In this document: piece after piece, positions 50,446 to 58,618 of the stretch | Numbering within the stretch: the first letter of the stretch is position 1 | How the letters are laid out: every line of letters starts with the position of its first letter | Assembly (NCBI GenBank): GCA_964370395.1 | Contig: CAYJIZ010000018.1 | Coordinates: forward strand, 1-58,639 | Direction of reading: 5' to 3' | DNA: 58,639 nt | Origin: JBGUVL01 sp964370395 | GTDB taxonomy: Bacteria; Bacillota_I; Bacilli_A; Erysipelotrichales; Erysipelotrichaceae | Made by a program: the position numbers and the translations under genes | The notes under the pieces: model-generated | Told to the model about the DNA's origin: nothing | The model's input: only the letters and a program-made list of their open reading frames with translations | The model's database searches: none

Positions 50446-51642
50446 ATGCATCTATTATTAAAATTGTTCGTGAAGGATTACCAAGATATTGACAAAGTGA
50501 AAGTAAAAACTGGATATGGGAAAGTAGCGAGTGTATTTGGCATTTGCTTAAATTTGTTTTTGTTTGCTATTAAGTTTGTCGTAGGAACGATGTTTATGAG
50601 TGTTTCCATCCGTGCGGATGCTTTCAATAATTTAAGTGATGCAGGGAGTAGTTTAATTTCCTTTATTAGTTTCATTTTTTCTAGTCGACCAGCAGACGAA
50701 GAACATCCATTTGGTCATGAACGTTTTGAATATGTATGTTCCTTGGTTGTTTCTTTCATTATTTTACTTTTTAGTTATGATTTGATCACTTCAAGTATTT
50801 CCTCAATTATCAATCCACAACCATTGCAGTTTGACTTTGTCATGTTAGCAGTGTTGCTTATTTCCATTGTTGTGAAATTATACATGTATTACTATAATAC
50901 AAAGTATGGAAGAAAAATCAAATCTAGTGTGATGCGTGCAACGGCAGTGGATAGTATTTCAGATGTGATGGCAACAAGTGCAGTATTTGTTGCGATTATC
51001 ATTTCTAAATTTACAGGATTTAATTTAGATGGTTATATGGGTGTAGTCGTTGCCCTTGTCATTGCGAAAGCAGGGATTGAAATCGTAAGAGATACGTTGA
51101 ATGAACTACTTGGACAAGCACCTGACCCTGAGTTTATCAATGAAGTGGTATCAAAGGTCTTATCTTATGATGGTGTGTTAGGAATTCATGATTTAGTTGT
51201 GCATTCCTATGGTACAAACAAGACGTTTATTACGATTCATGCGGAAGTGAGTGCAAAGGAAAACATTTTGATTTCACATGATTTGATTGATGTGATAGAA
51301 AAGGATTTTAAACAAAAAGATAATATCGACTTGGTGATTCATATGGATCCTGTTGACTTTGATGATCCTTTCACAAATGATTTGCGTATGCGTACGACAA
51401 AGGCGATTCAAGAAATTGATCCACAATTGTCTATGCATGACTTTCGTGTAGTGAAAGGGAATACCCATAATAATTTAATTTTCGATGTTGTCGTACCATT
51501 TCATTTTCCCATGTCGAATCAACAACTATTAGAAGAAATTATAAAACATTTGCCTCAGCAAGAAGATGGTGTCATGAACGAAGCAGTGATTACTTTAGAT
51601 AGCGCGTATACTTCAATCGTGGCAGATGCACATTTGAAATAA
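50446..51642 (+). CDS. Cation diffusion facilitator, probable manganese exporter
   Basis: 398 residues: a membrane domain of about six helices (30-225) and a cytoplasmic ferredoxin-like domain, with an unusually long C-terminal tail (about 310-398). The transport-site residues are Asn61 and Asp65 (NNLSD) and Asp169 and Asp173 (DSISD). Zinc exporters have His in the second pair; the Asn-Asp/Asp-Asp set is what I know from Streptococcus MntE and other manganese exporters. The HPFGHERFEY loop is typical of the family. It likely protects against manganese excess. Monocistronic with a strong promoter and terminator. Confidence 0.88.
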   Translation: MHLLLKLFVKDYQDIDKVKVKTGYGKVASVFGICLNLFLFAIKFVVGTMFMSVSIRADAFNNLSDAGSSLISFISFIFSSRPADEEHPFGHERFEYVCSLVVSFIILLFSYDLITSSISSIINPQPLQFDFVMLAVLLISIVVKLYMYYYNTKYGRKIKSSVMRATAVDSISDVMATSAVFVAIIISKFTGFNLDGYMGVVVALVIAKAGIEIVRDTLNELLGQAPDPEFINEVVSKVLSYDGVLGIHDLVVHSYGTNKTFITIHAEVSAKENILISHDLIDVIEKDFKQKDNIDLVIHMDPVDFDDPFTNDLRMRTTKAIQEIDPQLSMHDFRVVKGNTHNNLIFDVVVPFHFPMSNQQLLEEIIKHLPQQEDGVMNEAVITLDSAYTSIVADAHLK

Positions 51643-51646
51643 ATGT

Positions 51647-51676
51647 AAAAAACGCTTTTCAACAAGCGTTTTTTAA
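51647..51676 (+). terminator. Terminator of the CDF transporter gene
   Basis: AAAAAACGCTT (51647-51657) pairs with AAGCGTTTTTT (51664-51674). Confidence 0.88.
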
Positions 51677-51763
51677 TTGTATGAAATGGTTGAAGAAGGT
51701 ATCGTAGCGATGTCGATGCGTTTGTGAAAGGGAAGTAACATTTTTGCACATAAATATAATAAC

Positions 51764-51814
51764 AAAAAAATGCACTCCATTCATTGTTACGACAATGAGT
51801 TGGGTGCATTTTTA
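51764..51814 (-). terminator. Terminator of pgeF
   Basis: Long imperfect stem: AAAATGCAC...CATTGT pairs with ACAATG...GTGCATTTT, ending on the minus strand in seven T. It lies 12 bases past the pgeF stop. From 51677 to 51763 I see nothing coding. Confidence 0.75.
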
Positions 51815-51825
51815 AAGTTCTCTTT

Positions 51826-52587
51826 CTATTTGCGTAAAATAAAAGTTAAATTACGACCGTTATCTTTGTTTTTGCGATAGGAGAAGAAGTCTTCTTCGTT
51901 TTCAAATGTGTCTGCATTGTGCATGAAAATCTGTGTATCTGGAATTCCTGCATCCAACAACATCTGCATGTTTAATCGTTTGTTGTCGACTAAATATTTC
52001 CCATCTTCTTTGGGAATGATAAACGCTTGTGTAGGAAAGCTCATTGCATTGACTTGTTCCATTACATCATCCCCGACTTCAAACGAGAAGAAGTCTATCG
52101 CAGGACCGATGTAGGCATACATTTCTTTTGGATCGCTATCTTCTTCGTAGATTAAAGTGTGCATCACTTTTTTAGTAAGTTCTTGAACAGTTGATTTCCA
52201 ACCTGAATGTATGGCGGCAATAATACCTTGTCCTTTATCATAAATAAGAATAGGAACACAATCGGCTGTGAAGACACCTAATAGCACATTTTTTTCTCTT
52301 GTGTATAGGGCATCGCAATTTTCAATTGCATCTTTAGTAGAATAAGCACCAGCACCAATATCTTCTTTGCTTACTTTATGGATGTTGGCGCTGTGTGTTT
52401 GATTTGCAAACACACAATAATCTAAATTGTGATTTAATTCCTCCATTAAGTCTTTTCTATTTTGAATCACATCTTGCGCATCGATACATGTATGCAATGC
52501 AAGATTGTTTTCTTCTGCTTTGTTTTTATCACGCAATGAAGTACCAGCATATAGTTCTTCAACGCTATACCAATCAATATAACTCAT
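51826..52587 (-). CDS. pgeF: Purine nucleoside phosphorylase/laccase-domain protein, PgeF/YfiH family
   Basis: 253 residues of the DUF152/multicopper-oxidase-like family. Members such as YfiH, YlmD and FAMIN act on purine nucleosides, and PgeF was also linked to editing of peptidoglycan precursors (removal of L-Ser misplaced for L-Ala). The zinc ligands are His65 in NQTHSANIH, Cys110 in TADCVPIL and His127 in AIHSGWKST; all are present. GCGAGG precedes the ATG. Single gene with its own promoter and terminator, divergent from the heat-shock operon. The family is sure; which activity matters here is open. Confidence 0.9.
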   Translation of the reverse strand: MSYIDWYSVEELYAGTSLRDKNKAEENNLALHTCIDAQDVIQNRKDLMEELNHNLDYCVFANQTHSANIHKVSKEDIGAGAYSTKDAIENCDALYTREKNVLLGVFTADCVPILIYDKGQGIIAAIHSGWKSTVQELTKKVMHTLIYEEDSDPKEMYAYIGPAIDFFSFEVGDDVMEQVNAMSFPTQAFIIPKEDGKYLVDNKRLNMQMLLDAGIPDTQIFMHNADTFENEEDFFSYRKNKDNGRNLTFILRK

Positions 52588-52610
52588 ATTATTTACCTCG
52601 CTGTATTACC

Positions 52611-52640
52611 ATTCTAACACAAATATAGAAGGTGTTTGAA
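52611..52640 (-). promoter_or_regulatory. Probable promoter of pgeF
   Basis: Minus strand TTCAAA (52635-52640), 18-base spacer, TAGAAT (52611-52616), 24 bases before the start. Confidence 0.5.
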
Positions 52641-52708
52641 CAGGAGATGCATTCTCTTTATTATTTTGCTTTAAAAAAAGCAAAGAAAATGAACATAATT
52701 TAAAAAAG

Positions 52709-52735
52709 TTAGCACATAAGTATTGACAGTGCTAA
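52709..52735 (+). promoter_or_regulatory. CIRCE-like HrcA operator 1
   Basis: TTAGCAC (52709-52715) and GTGCTAA (52729-52735) have CIRCE geometry (nine-base arms, nine-base spacer) with two mismatches at the inner end of each arm. It covers the -35 element. Confidence 0.8.
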
Positions 52736-52751
52736 TTTTCTGTCATATACT
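52723..52751 (+). promoter_or_regulatory. Promoter of the heat-shock operon
   Basis: TTGACA (52723-52728), 17-base spacer, TATACT (52746-52751): near-consensus and framed by the two CIRCE-like elements. Confidence 0.88.
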
Positions 52752-52752
52752 A

Positions 52753-52779
52753 TTAGCAGACGAGATAAAGGAGTGCTAG
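52753..52779 (+). promoter_or_regulatory. CIRCE-like HrcA operator 2
   Basis: TTAGCAGAC (52753-52761), nine bases, GAGTGCTAG (52771-52779). Against TTAGCACTC-N9-GAGTGCTAA there are two mismatches on the left and one on the right. It lies just after the -10, over the transcription start. Confidence 0.7.
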
Positions 52780-52795
52780 TCTTGGGGGTGTGAAT

Positions 52796-53812
52796 ATGTT
52801 AAGTAACAGACAAAGTCTCATATTGAAAGTGATCGTCGATGAATTTACTAGAACCGCTGAACCAGTTGGTTCAAGAACATTGATGACATTACTTGATATT
52901 GAGGTTTCGAGTGCTACATTAAGAAATGAAATGGCCAAACTAGAAGAGTTCGGGTTACTTGAAAAGACACATACTTCAAGTGGACGCATTCCATCCAGTC
53001 ATGGATATCGTTATTATGTAGAAAATTTGATGGAAAAACAATTGGATGATGAAGTGGAAAATACGTTACAAGAAATTTTTCATGAAAGACATTATTCAAT
53101 GGAAGAGATTGTGAAAAAGAGTTGTGATATCTTATCACAGATGACTAACTTAACTTCGGTTGTGTTGGGACCTGAGACAAGAACACAGACATTGGAACAC
53201 ATTCAAATCTTTCCTATCAACGATCGCAGTGCGGTTTGTGTTTTTATCACAAACCATGGACATACGGAAAATAAAACTTTCCATTTTGATGAAAATGTAT
53301 CACTTGATGACATTCAAACATGTTGTAACTTGTTGAATGATAAATTGAGTGGAACACCAATCAATAGTGTGATTGAGAAAATGGAAGAGATTAAACCGTT
53401 ATTGGATTCACAAATTGCTCGACATGAAGTATTGTTTCAAGCATTTGTAAGTGCATTTGTGAAATTTGCAAGCGACAATGTATACACATCGGGTGCTAGC
53501 AATATGTTATACCAACCAGAATTTTGCGACATTGAAAAATTACGTGAATTAATGAAGATGTTGGAAGACACAAGTATTTGGCGACAGTTCGGAAATGGTA
53601 GTGAAGATGTAGTAGTTCGAATTGGGGAAGCCAATGAGGTGATGCCATTGGATAACGTTTCGGTCATCTCAAGCAAGTTTAAGATTAATGATGCTGAAGA
53701 AGGGCAACTAATGGTAGTTGGTCCAACAAGAATGCCTTATAACAAGGTTGTAGCATTAATGGAATATATGGCAAAAGTAATTGAACAGATGTACGTTGAC
53801 AACAACGAGTAA
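52796..53812 (+). CDS. hrcA: Heat-inducible transcription repressor
   Basis: Repressor of the chaperone operon, binding CIRCE and folded by GroEL in well-studied species. 338 residues. N-terminal winged helix with PVGSRTLMTLLDIEVSSATLRNEMAKLEEFGLLEKTHTSSGR, the classic HrcA signature. The central and C-terminal domains include MTNLTSVVLGPE and ISSKFKINDAEEGQLMVVGPTRMPY. I start at ATG 52796 after GGGGGTG; a GTG at 52790 overlaps that site. First gene of its own operon, so it is autoregulated through the two operators upstream; grpE follows after 11 bases. Confidence 0.95.
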   Translation: MLSNRQSLILKVIVDEFTRTAEPVGSRTLMTLLDIEVSSATLRNEMAKLEEFGLLEKTHTSSGRIPSSHGYRYYVENLMEKQLDDEVENTLQEIFHERHYSMEEIVKKSCDILSQMTNLTSVVLGPETRTQTLEHIQIFPINDRSAVCVFITNHGHTENKTFHFDENVSLDDIQTCCNLLNDKLSGTPINSVIEKMEEIKPLLDSQIARHEVLFQAFVSAFVKFASDNVYTSGASNMLYQPEFCDIEKLRELMKMLEDTSIWRQFGNGSEDVVVRIGEANEVMPLDNVSVISSKFKINDAEEGQLMVVGPTRMPYNKVVALMEYMAKVIEQMYVDNNE

Positions 53813-53823
53813 GGAGTGAAAAG

Positions 53824-54429
53824 ATGGAAGATAACAAGAAAACAAGCGAAGCGCTAGAAAAAAACGAAGAACAGTGTGAAGACAATTCACAAGCGTGTTG
53901 CAAGGAGTGTTCATGTGAACATGATGACGATACTCCTAAAAAAGAAAAGAAAAAGAAGAAAAAAGAAATAGAACAGTTAAAAGAAGAGGTAATTTCTCTA
54001 CAAGAGGAATTAGCGACAACAAAAAATGCATACTATAAAGCGTATGCAGATACGGAAAACTTAAAGAAACGTTTGCAAAATGATGCGGACACTTTACGTA
54101 AGTATCGTATTCAGAGTTTTGCGCAGGATATCTTACCAGCGATTGATAATTTAGAACGCGCATTAAAAGTAGAAGTGACAAACGAAGAGATGAAAAATTA
54201 TGTTGATGGAATCAATATGATCTACCAACAGTTAATGACTAGTTTACAACGTGAAGGTGTCACTGTAATTGAAGCAAAAGACAAACCATTTGATCCAAAT
54301 ATTCACCAAGCTTTAATTCAAGAAAAAGTAGAAGGTGTTGAAGGTGGAATTGTGGTAGAAGAAATCCAAAAAGGATATATGTTGAAAGATCGCGTATTAA
54401 GAGCGACATTAGTAAAAGTTAGCGAGTAA
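53824..54429 (+). CDS. grpE: DnaK nucleotide-exchange factor GrpE
   Basis: Releases ADP from DnaK. 201 residues: a disordered charged N-terminus, a long coiled coil (about 45-90, IEQLKEEVISLQEELATTKNA), a dimer helix region and a C-terminal beta domain (KPFDPNIHQALIQEK, GYMLKDRVLRATLVKV). Unusual is the N-terminal Cys cluster: Cys18, Cys25, Cys26, Cys29, Cys31 with His33, followed by DDD and a run of lysines. GrpE tails rarely contain Cys. AAGGAG precedes the ATG. dnaK begins 17 bases after the stop. Confidence 0.95.
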   Translation: MEDNKKTSEALEKNEEQCEDNSQACCKECSCEHDDDTPKKEKKKKKKEIEQLKEEVISLQEELATTKNAYYKAYADTENLKKRLQNDADTLRKYRIQSFAQDILPAIDNLERALKVEVTNEEMKNYVDGINMIYQQLMTSLQREGVTVIEAKDKPFDPNIHQALIQEKVEGVEGGIVVEEIQKGYMLKDRVLRATLVKVSE

Positions 54430-54446
54430 CGAGGAGGAACAAAATT

Positions 54447-56246
54447 ATGAGTAAAATTATCGGTATTGACTTAGGAACAACAAACTCATGTGTGAGTGTA
54501 ATGGATGGTGGAGAAGCAAAAGTAATTACGAACCCAGAAGGAAATCGTACTACACCATCAGTAGTAGCCTACAAAGATGGAGAACGTATCGTTGGGGATG
54601 CTGCAAAACGTCAAGTAGTAACAAACAAAGATACTGTATCTTCTATTAAAAGAAAAATTGGAACAAACGATACAGTAAAATTAAATGGAAAAGATAGCAC
54701 GCCACAAGAAGTAAGTGCAATGATTCTTCAATATTTAAAATCGTATGCAGAAGATTACTTAGGAGAACCAGTAACAAAAGCAGTAATTACGGTTCCAGCT
54801 TACTTTAACGATGCACAAAGACAAGCAACAAAAGATGCTGGTAAAATTGCAGGGTTAGAAGTAGAACGTATTATTAACGAACCAACTGCTGCAGCGTTAG
54901 CATATGGTATTGATAAAACAGACAAAGAACAAAAAGTATTAGTTTATGACTTAGGAGGAGGAACATTTGACGTTTCGATTCTTGAATTAGCAGATGGTAC
55001 TTTTGAAGTATTAAGTACTGCAGGTGATAACAACCTTGGTGGAGATGACTTTGATGATGTGATCGTAAACTGGATGTTAGAAGCATTTAAAAAAGAACAT
55101 GGTGTTGACTTAAGAAATGACCAATTGGCTATGCAACGTTTGAAAGAAGCGGCAGAAAAAGCGAAAAAAGACTTAAGTTCAATGGCACAAACACAAATTT
55201 TATTACCTTACATAAGCGTGGGACCAAACGGACCTTTAAACTTTGAAACAACATTATCAAGAGCAAAATTTGATGATATGACAAAATCTTTAGTGGAACG
55301 TACAATTGGACCAGTAAGACAAGCGTTAAAAGATGCGGGACTTACAAAGAACGACATTCACCAAGTATTATTAGTTGGTGGTTCAACTAGAATTTTAGCG
55401 GTTCAAGATGCGGTAAAACGTGAATTAGGAAAAGAACCTAACCGTAGTGTAAACCCTGATGAAGTAGTAGCAATGGGTGCTGCAATTCAAGGTGGAGTTA
55501 TTATGGGTGATGTGAAGGATGTCTTATTGTTAGATGTAACACCATTAAGTTTAGGTATTGAAACAATGGGTGGTGTAATGACAGTATTAATCCCAAGAAA
55601 CACAACAATTCCTACAAGTAAATCACAAGTGTTCTCTACTGCGGCTGATAACCAACCTGCTGTAGATATTCACGTACTTCAAGGGGAAAGACCAATGGCT
55701 AACGACAACAAAACATTAGGTATGTTTAAGTTAGATGGAATTGCTCCAGCAAGACGTGGAGTACCTCAAATTGAAGTAAAATTTGATATTGACGTAAATG
55801 GTATTGTTAATGTATCAGCTACGGACAAAGGAACAGGTAAAGAACAATCTATCGTTATTCAAAACTCTTCAGGATTAAGCGATGAAGAAATCGACAAAAT
55901 GGTAAAAGAAGCAGAAGACCACAAAGCTGAAGATGAAAAACGTAAAGAAGAAGTAGAATTGAAAAACAAAGCAGAACAATTCATTAACCAAATTGACCAA
56001 GCAATGGAAGAAAATGGTGATAAAATGGAAGCTGCTCAAAAAGAAGAAACACAAAAACTTCGTGATGATCTTCAAAAAGCATTGGATGACAATGACTTAG
56101 ATACAGTGAAAGAAAAATTGGATGCATTAGAAAAAGCAGCGCAAGCAGCAAGTGCTTCTATGTACCAACAAGCAGACGCTAACGCAGATGCGAATACTAC
56201 TGCCAACGACGACAATGTAGTTGATGCAGAGTTTGAAGAAAAGTAA
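54447..56246 (+). CDS. dnaK: Chaperone protein DnaK (Hsp70)
   Basis: ATP-driven chaperone working with DnaJ and GrpE. 599 residues, the Gram-positive length, lacking the insert of proteobacterial DnaK. ATPase domain: GIDLGTTNSCVSV at the start, YDLGGGTFDVSI, LVGGSTRI; linker VLLLDVTPLSLGIETMGG; substrate-binding domain to about 500; helical lid; and a polar Asn/Ala-rich tail ending VVDAEFEEK. GAGGAGG precedes the start. The next gene overlaps its last 23 bases in another frame. Confidence 0.98.
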   Translation: MSKIIGIDLGTTNSCVSVMDGGEAKVITNPEGNRTTPSVVAYKDGERIVGDAAKRQVVTNKDTVSSIKRKIGTNDTVKLNGKDSTPQEVSAMILQYLKSYAEDYLGEPVTKAVITVPAYFNDAQRQATKDAGKIAGLEVERIINEPTAAALAYGIDKTDKEQKVLVYDLGGGTFDVSILELADGTFEVLSTAGDNNLGGDDFDDVIVNWMLEAFKKEHGVDLRNDQLAMQRLKEAAEKAKKDLSSMAQTQILLPYISVGPNGPLNFETTLSRAKFDDMTKSLVERTIGPVRQALKDAGLTKNDIHQVLLVGGSTRILAVQDAVKRELGKEPNRSVNPDEVVAMGAAIQGGVIMGDVKDVLLLDVTPLSLGIETMGGVMTVLIPRNTTIPTSKSQVFSTAADNQPAVDIHVLQGERPMANDNKTLGMFKLDGIAPARRGVPQIEVKFDIDVNGIVNVSATDKGTGKEQSIVIQNSSGLSDEEIDKMVKEAEDHKAEDEKRKEEVELKNKAEQFINQIDQAMEENGDKMEAAQKEETQKLRDDLQKALDDNDLDTVKEKLDALEKAAQAASASMYQQADANADANTTANDDNVVDAEFEEK

Positions 56247-57504
56247 TTCTAAATTACTAATTATTTTAATCTTATGTGTAGCGGTTCTAGCAGTAATGCT
56301 AGGACTTCTATACGTTTGGCACAATGCTACTGTTCAAAAGGGGAAAGAAGTCGTTGTGGAAGTGAAAAAAAAGACAGTGGCTTTCAAGAAGAATGTGAAT
56401 TGTAATGGGTATGTTGTGGTGGATCATTCAACACCGCTCTACCAACGTAACAACGATCGCTTTGTTCAAAAGGGTATGGTAAGAAAAGATACGTTACTTT
56501 TGTTGGATGAAAATAATACAAAAGAAACAGATTATTACCAATTGGCGAACAGTGAGTATTATATCTTTTTTGCGGATATAAAAGAAAATGTACAAAATAA
56601 ACAATACGATGATAGCTATGTACGCTATCTTGTATTTAATGAAAATGCAAAGACGAAGGATGTAACCAATTTATATGATCAAGAAGGTAATTTGCGATAT
56701 TCACTTGCGAGTGGTATCGACTTACCGATTTATAAAAAAGAAAAGGATATGTATTTTGTTGTTTATTTCAATGAGTTATTAGGAATCAAGAAAAGCGAAG
56801 CGCAAGTGTATGCAAAAAGTAATACTCATTTAAGTAATGCGAATAAAATTCCGGTATTGATGTATCACTTTTTCTATGATGAAAAAGCGAAAGAGGTAGG
56901 TCGTGATGGAAATTTTGTTGAAATAACAAATTTTAAAGCACAAATGCAATATGCAAAAGACCACGGATTTCAAAGTATTCCTATGAAAGATGTAGATATG
57001 TACCTCGATGGTGTGATACAATTACCACCAGGAAGTTTTGTTGTTAGTATGGATGACAATGCCGAGTCAGTAAAACGACTTGCGTATCCAGTATTGGAAC
57101 AATTGCAAATATATGCAACGAACTTCGTTATTACAAGTTGGACGGATGATTTTGCATCATTGCAATCAAAATACGTAGAATTGCAGTCCCATTCGGATAA
57201 CATGCACCAAGGTGGTTGTTCGGGTATGCAACATGGGGGATTATTTAACTGTATTCCTTATGATGATGGATTGAAAGATGTAACACGATCCAAAGAAAAG
57301 TTAAATGGAGCTTTCGTATTTTGTTATCCATTTGGTGATGTAAATGAAAATATGAAAAAAGTATTACGTGATGGTGGGTATCGACTTGCTTTCACGACAA
57401 AATTTGGTTATGTTACTTTAGGTATGGATAAACTGCAATTGCCTAGAGTTCGCATTACAAAAAGTACAACAATGCAAGCATTTGCAAGTTTATTGGAGGG
57501 TTAA
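56224..57504 (+). CDS. Membrane-anchored polysaccharide deacetylase inside the heat-shock operon
   Basis: 426 residues: N-terminal signal anchor (LLIILILCVAVLAVMLGLLYV, about 12-32), an extracellular linker and SH3-like region to about 200, then a NodB-type deacetylase domain. The metal motif is MDDN (TFDDG in most relatives), then HSDNMH, the H-[ST]-x3-H form I associate with IcaB/PgaB-like enzymes, and FCYPFGD. It should remove acetyl groups from a surface glycan: peptidoglycan, a PNAG-like polymer or a wall polymer. The ATG at 56224 lies inside dnaK and has no ribosome binding site, so translation is probably coupled to dnaK; TTG 56233 is an alternative. dnaJ follows directly. Confidence 0.85.
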   Translation: MQSLKKSNSKLLIILILCVAVLAVMLGLLYVWHNATVQKGKEVVVEVKKKTVAFKKNVNCNGYVVVDHSTPLYQRNNDRFVQKGMVRKDTLLLLDENNTKETDYYQLANSEYYIFFADIKENVQNKQYDDSYVRYLVFNENAKTKDVTNLYDQEGNLRYSLASGIDLPIYKKEKDMYFVVYFNELLGIKKSEAQVYAKSNTHLSNANKIPVLMYHFFYDEKAKEVGRDGNFVEITNFKAQMQYAKDHGFQSIPMKDVDMYLDGVIQLPPGSFVVSMDDNAESVKRLAYPVLEQLQIYATNFVITSWTDDFASLQSKYVELQSHSDNMHQGGCSGMQHGGLFNCIPYDDGLKDVTRSKEKLNGAFVFCYPFGDVNENMKKVLRDGGYRLAFTTKFGYVTLGMDKLQLPRVRITKSTTMQAFASLLEG

Positions 57505-57505
57505 G

Positions 57506-58618
57506 ATGGCAAAAAGAGACTATTATGAAGTCCTAGGTATCCAAAAAGGTGCTAGTGATGATGAGATAAAAAAAGCCTATCGTAAGATGGCAAAAAAATA
57601 TCATCCTGATATTAATAAAGAAAAAGATGCAGAGGAAAAATTCAAAGAGATTAACGAAGCTTATGAAGTGTTAAGTGATCCTCAAAAGAAAGCAACTTAT
57701 GATCAATTTGGACACGCAGGAATGGATGGTGCTCAATTTGGTGGTGGACAAGGCTTTGGAGGTGCTGGTTTTGGTGGCTTCGAAGATATCTTTGGTTCCT
57801 TCTTTGGCGGAGGTTTTGGAGGTGGCGGAAGCCGTCGTCAACAAAGTGGTCCACGCAAAGGAAACGATCGTTTCATGCAAATGCGTGTCGATTTCATGGA
57901 TGCTATTTTTGGTAAGAGTGAAACAGTGACACTAGAAGTAGATGAGCAATGTTCACATTGTCATGGAACAGGTGCAGAAAGTGCATCAGATGTGGAAACA
58001 TGTCCTACATGTCATGGTAGTGGTCGTGTTGTTACGCAACAAAGAACACCATTTGGAACATTCCAAAGTGAAGCGGTATGTCCAGAATGTAATGGGACAG
58101 GGAAACACATTAAGAAGAAATGTCATAAATGCCATGGAAAAGGATACGAACACAAACGTGTTAAGTTGGATATTAAAATTCCAGCAGGTATTCAAAGCGG
58201 GCAACAAGTTCGCGTACCTGGAAAAGGGGAACGCGGTGTAAGTGGTGGTCCAAATGGAGATTTATACATTGAGATTTTAGTAAGTCGTCATAAGAACTTT
58301 GTTCGTGACGGAAATGATATCCGCATTAGTATTCCAATTAGTGCAATTGATGCAACGCTTGGATGCGAAGTGGATGTACCAACCGTATATGGTGATGTAT
58401 CGTTAAAAATTCCAGCAGGAACACAACATGGTACACAAATGCGTTTGCGTGACAAAGGGGTAAAATCTCCTCGTGGAGCGCAAGGGGACCAATATGTTGA
58501 AGTACGTATTGAAGTTCCTACAAAAATTTCAAAAGAAGAGAAAGATTTGTACGAAAAATTGAAGAAAGCGCGCAAAGAAGAATCCGTATTTGATAAATTC
58601 AAAAAGGCGTTTAAATAG
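57506..58618 (+). CDS. dnaJ: Chaperone protein DnaJ (Hsp40, type I)
   Basis: Stimulates DnaK and delivers clients. 370 residues with all type I parts: J domain with HPD at 33-35, Gly/Phe-rich segment (about 68-110), four CxxCxGxG zinc repeats (Cys149/152, 166/169, 192/195, 206/209), and the C-terminal client-binding domains. I start at ATG 57506, one base after the deacetylase stop, with GGAGGG inside the end of that gene; the longer frame from 57482 would overlap it. The window ends 21 bases after the stop, before any terminator. Confidence 0.97.
   Translation: MAKRDYYEVLGIQKGASDDEIKKAYRKMAKKYHPDINKEKDAEEKFKEINEAYEVLSDPQKKATYDQFGHAGMDGAQFGGGQGFGGAGFGGFEDIFGSFFGGGFGGGGSRRQQSGPRKGNDRFMQMRVDFMDAIFGKSETVTLEVDEQCSHCHGTGAESASDVETCPTCHGSGRVVTQQRTPFGTFQSEAVCPECNGTGKHIKKKCHKCHGKGYEHKRVKLDIKIPAGIQSGQQVRVPGKGERGVSGGPNGDLYIEILVSRHKNFVRDGNDIRISIPISAIDATLGCEVDVPTVYGDVSLKIPAGTQHGTQMRLRDKGVKSPRGAQGDQYVEVRIEVPTKISKEEKDLYEKLKKARKEESVFDKFKKAFK

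Noticed and set aside
50402..50461. 19-codon ORF upstream of the CDF gene
   Set aside because: Has a fair AAGGGG site, but it begins before the predicted transcription start and overlaps the CDF start, so it would not be on the mRNA.
51555..51809. 84-residue minus-strand ORF
   Set aside because: Covers the end of the CDF gene and both terminators; no ribosome binding site.
57942..58241. 99-residue plus-strand ORF
   Set aside because: Out-of-frame reading of the dnaJ zinc repeats; no start signal.
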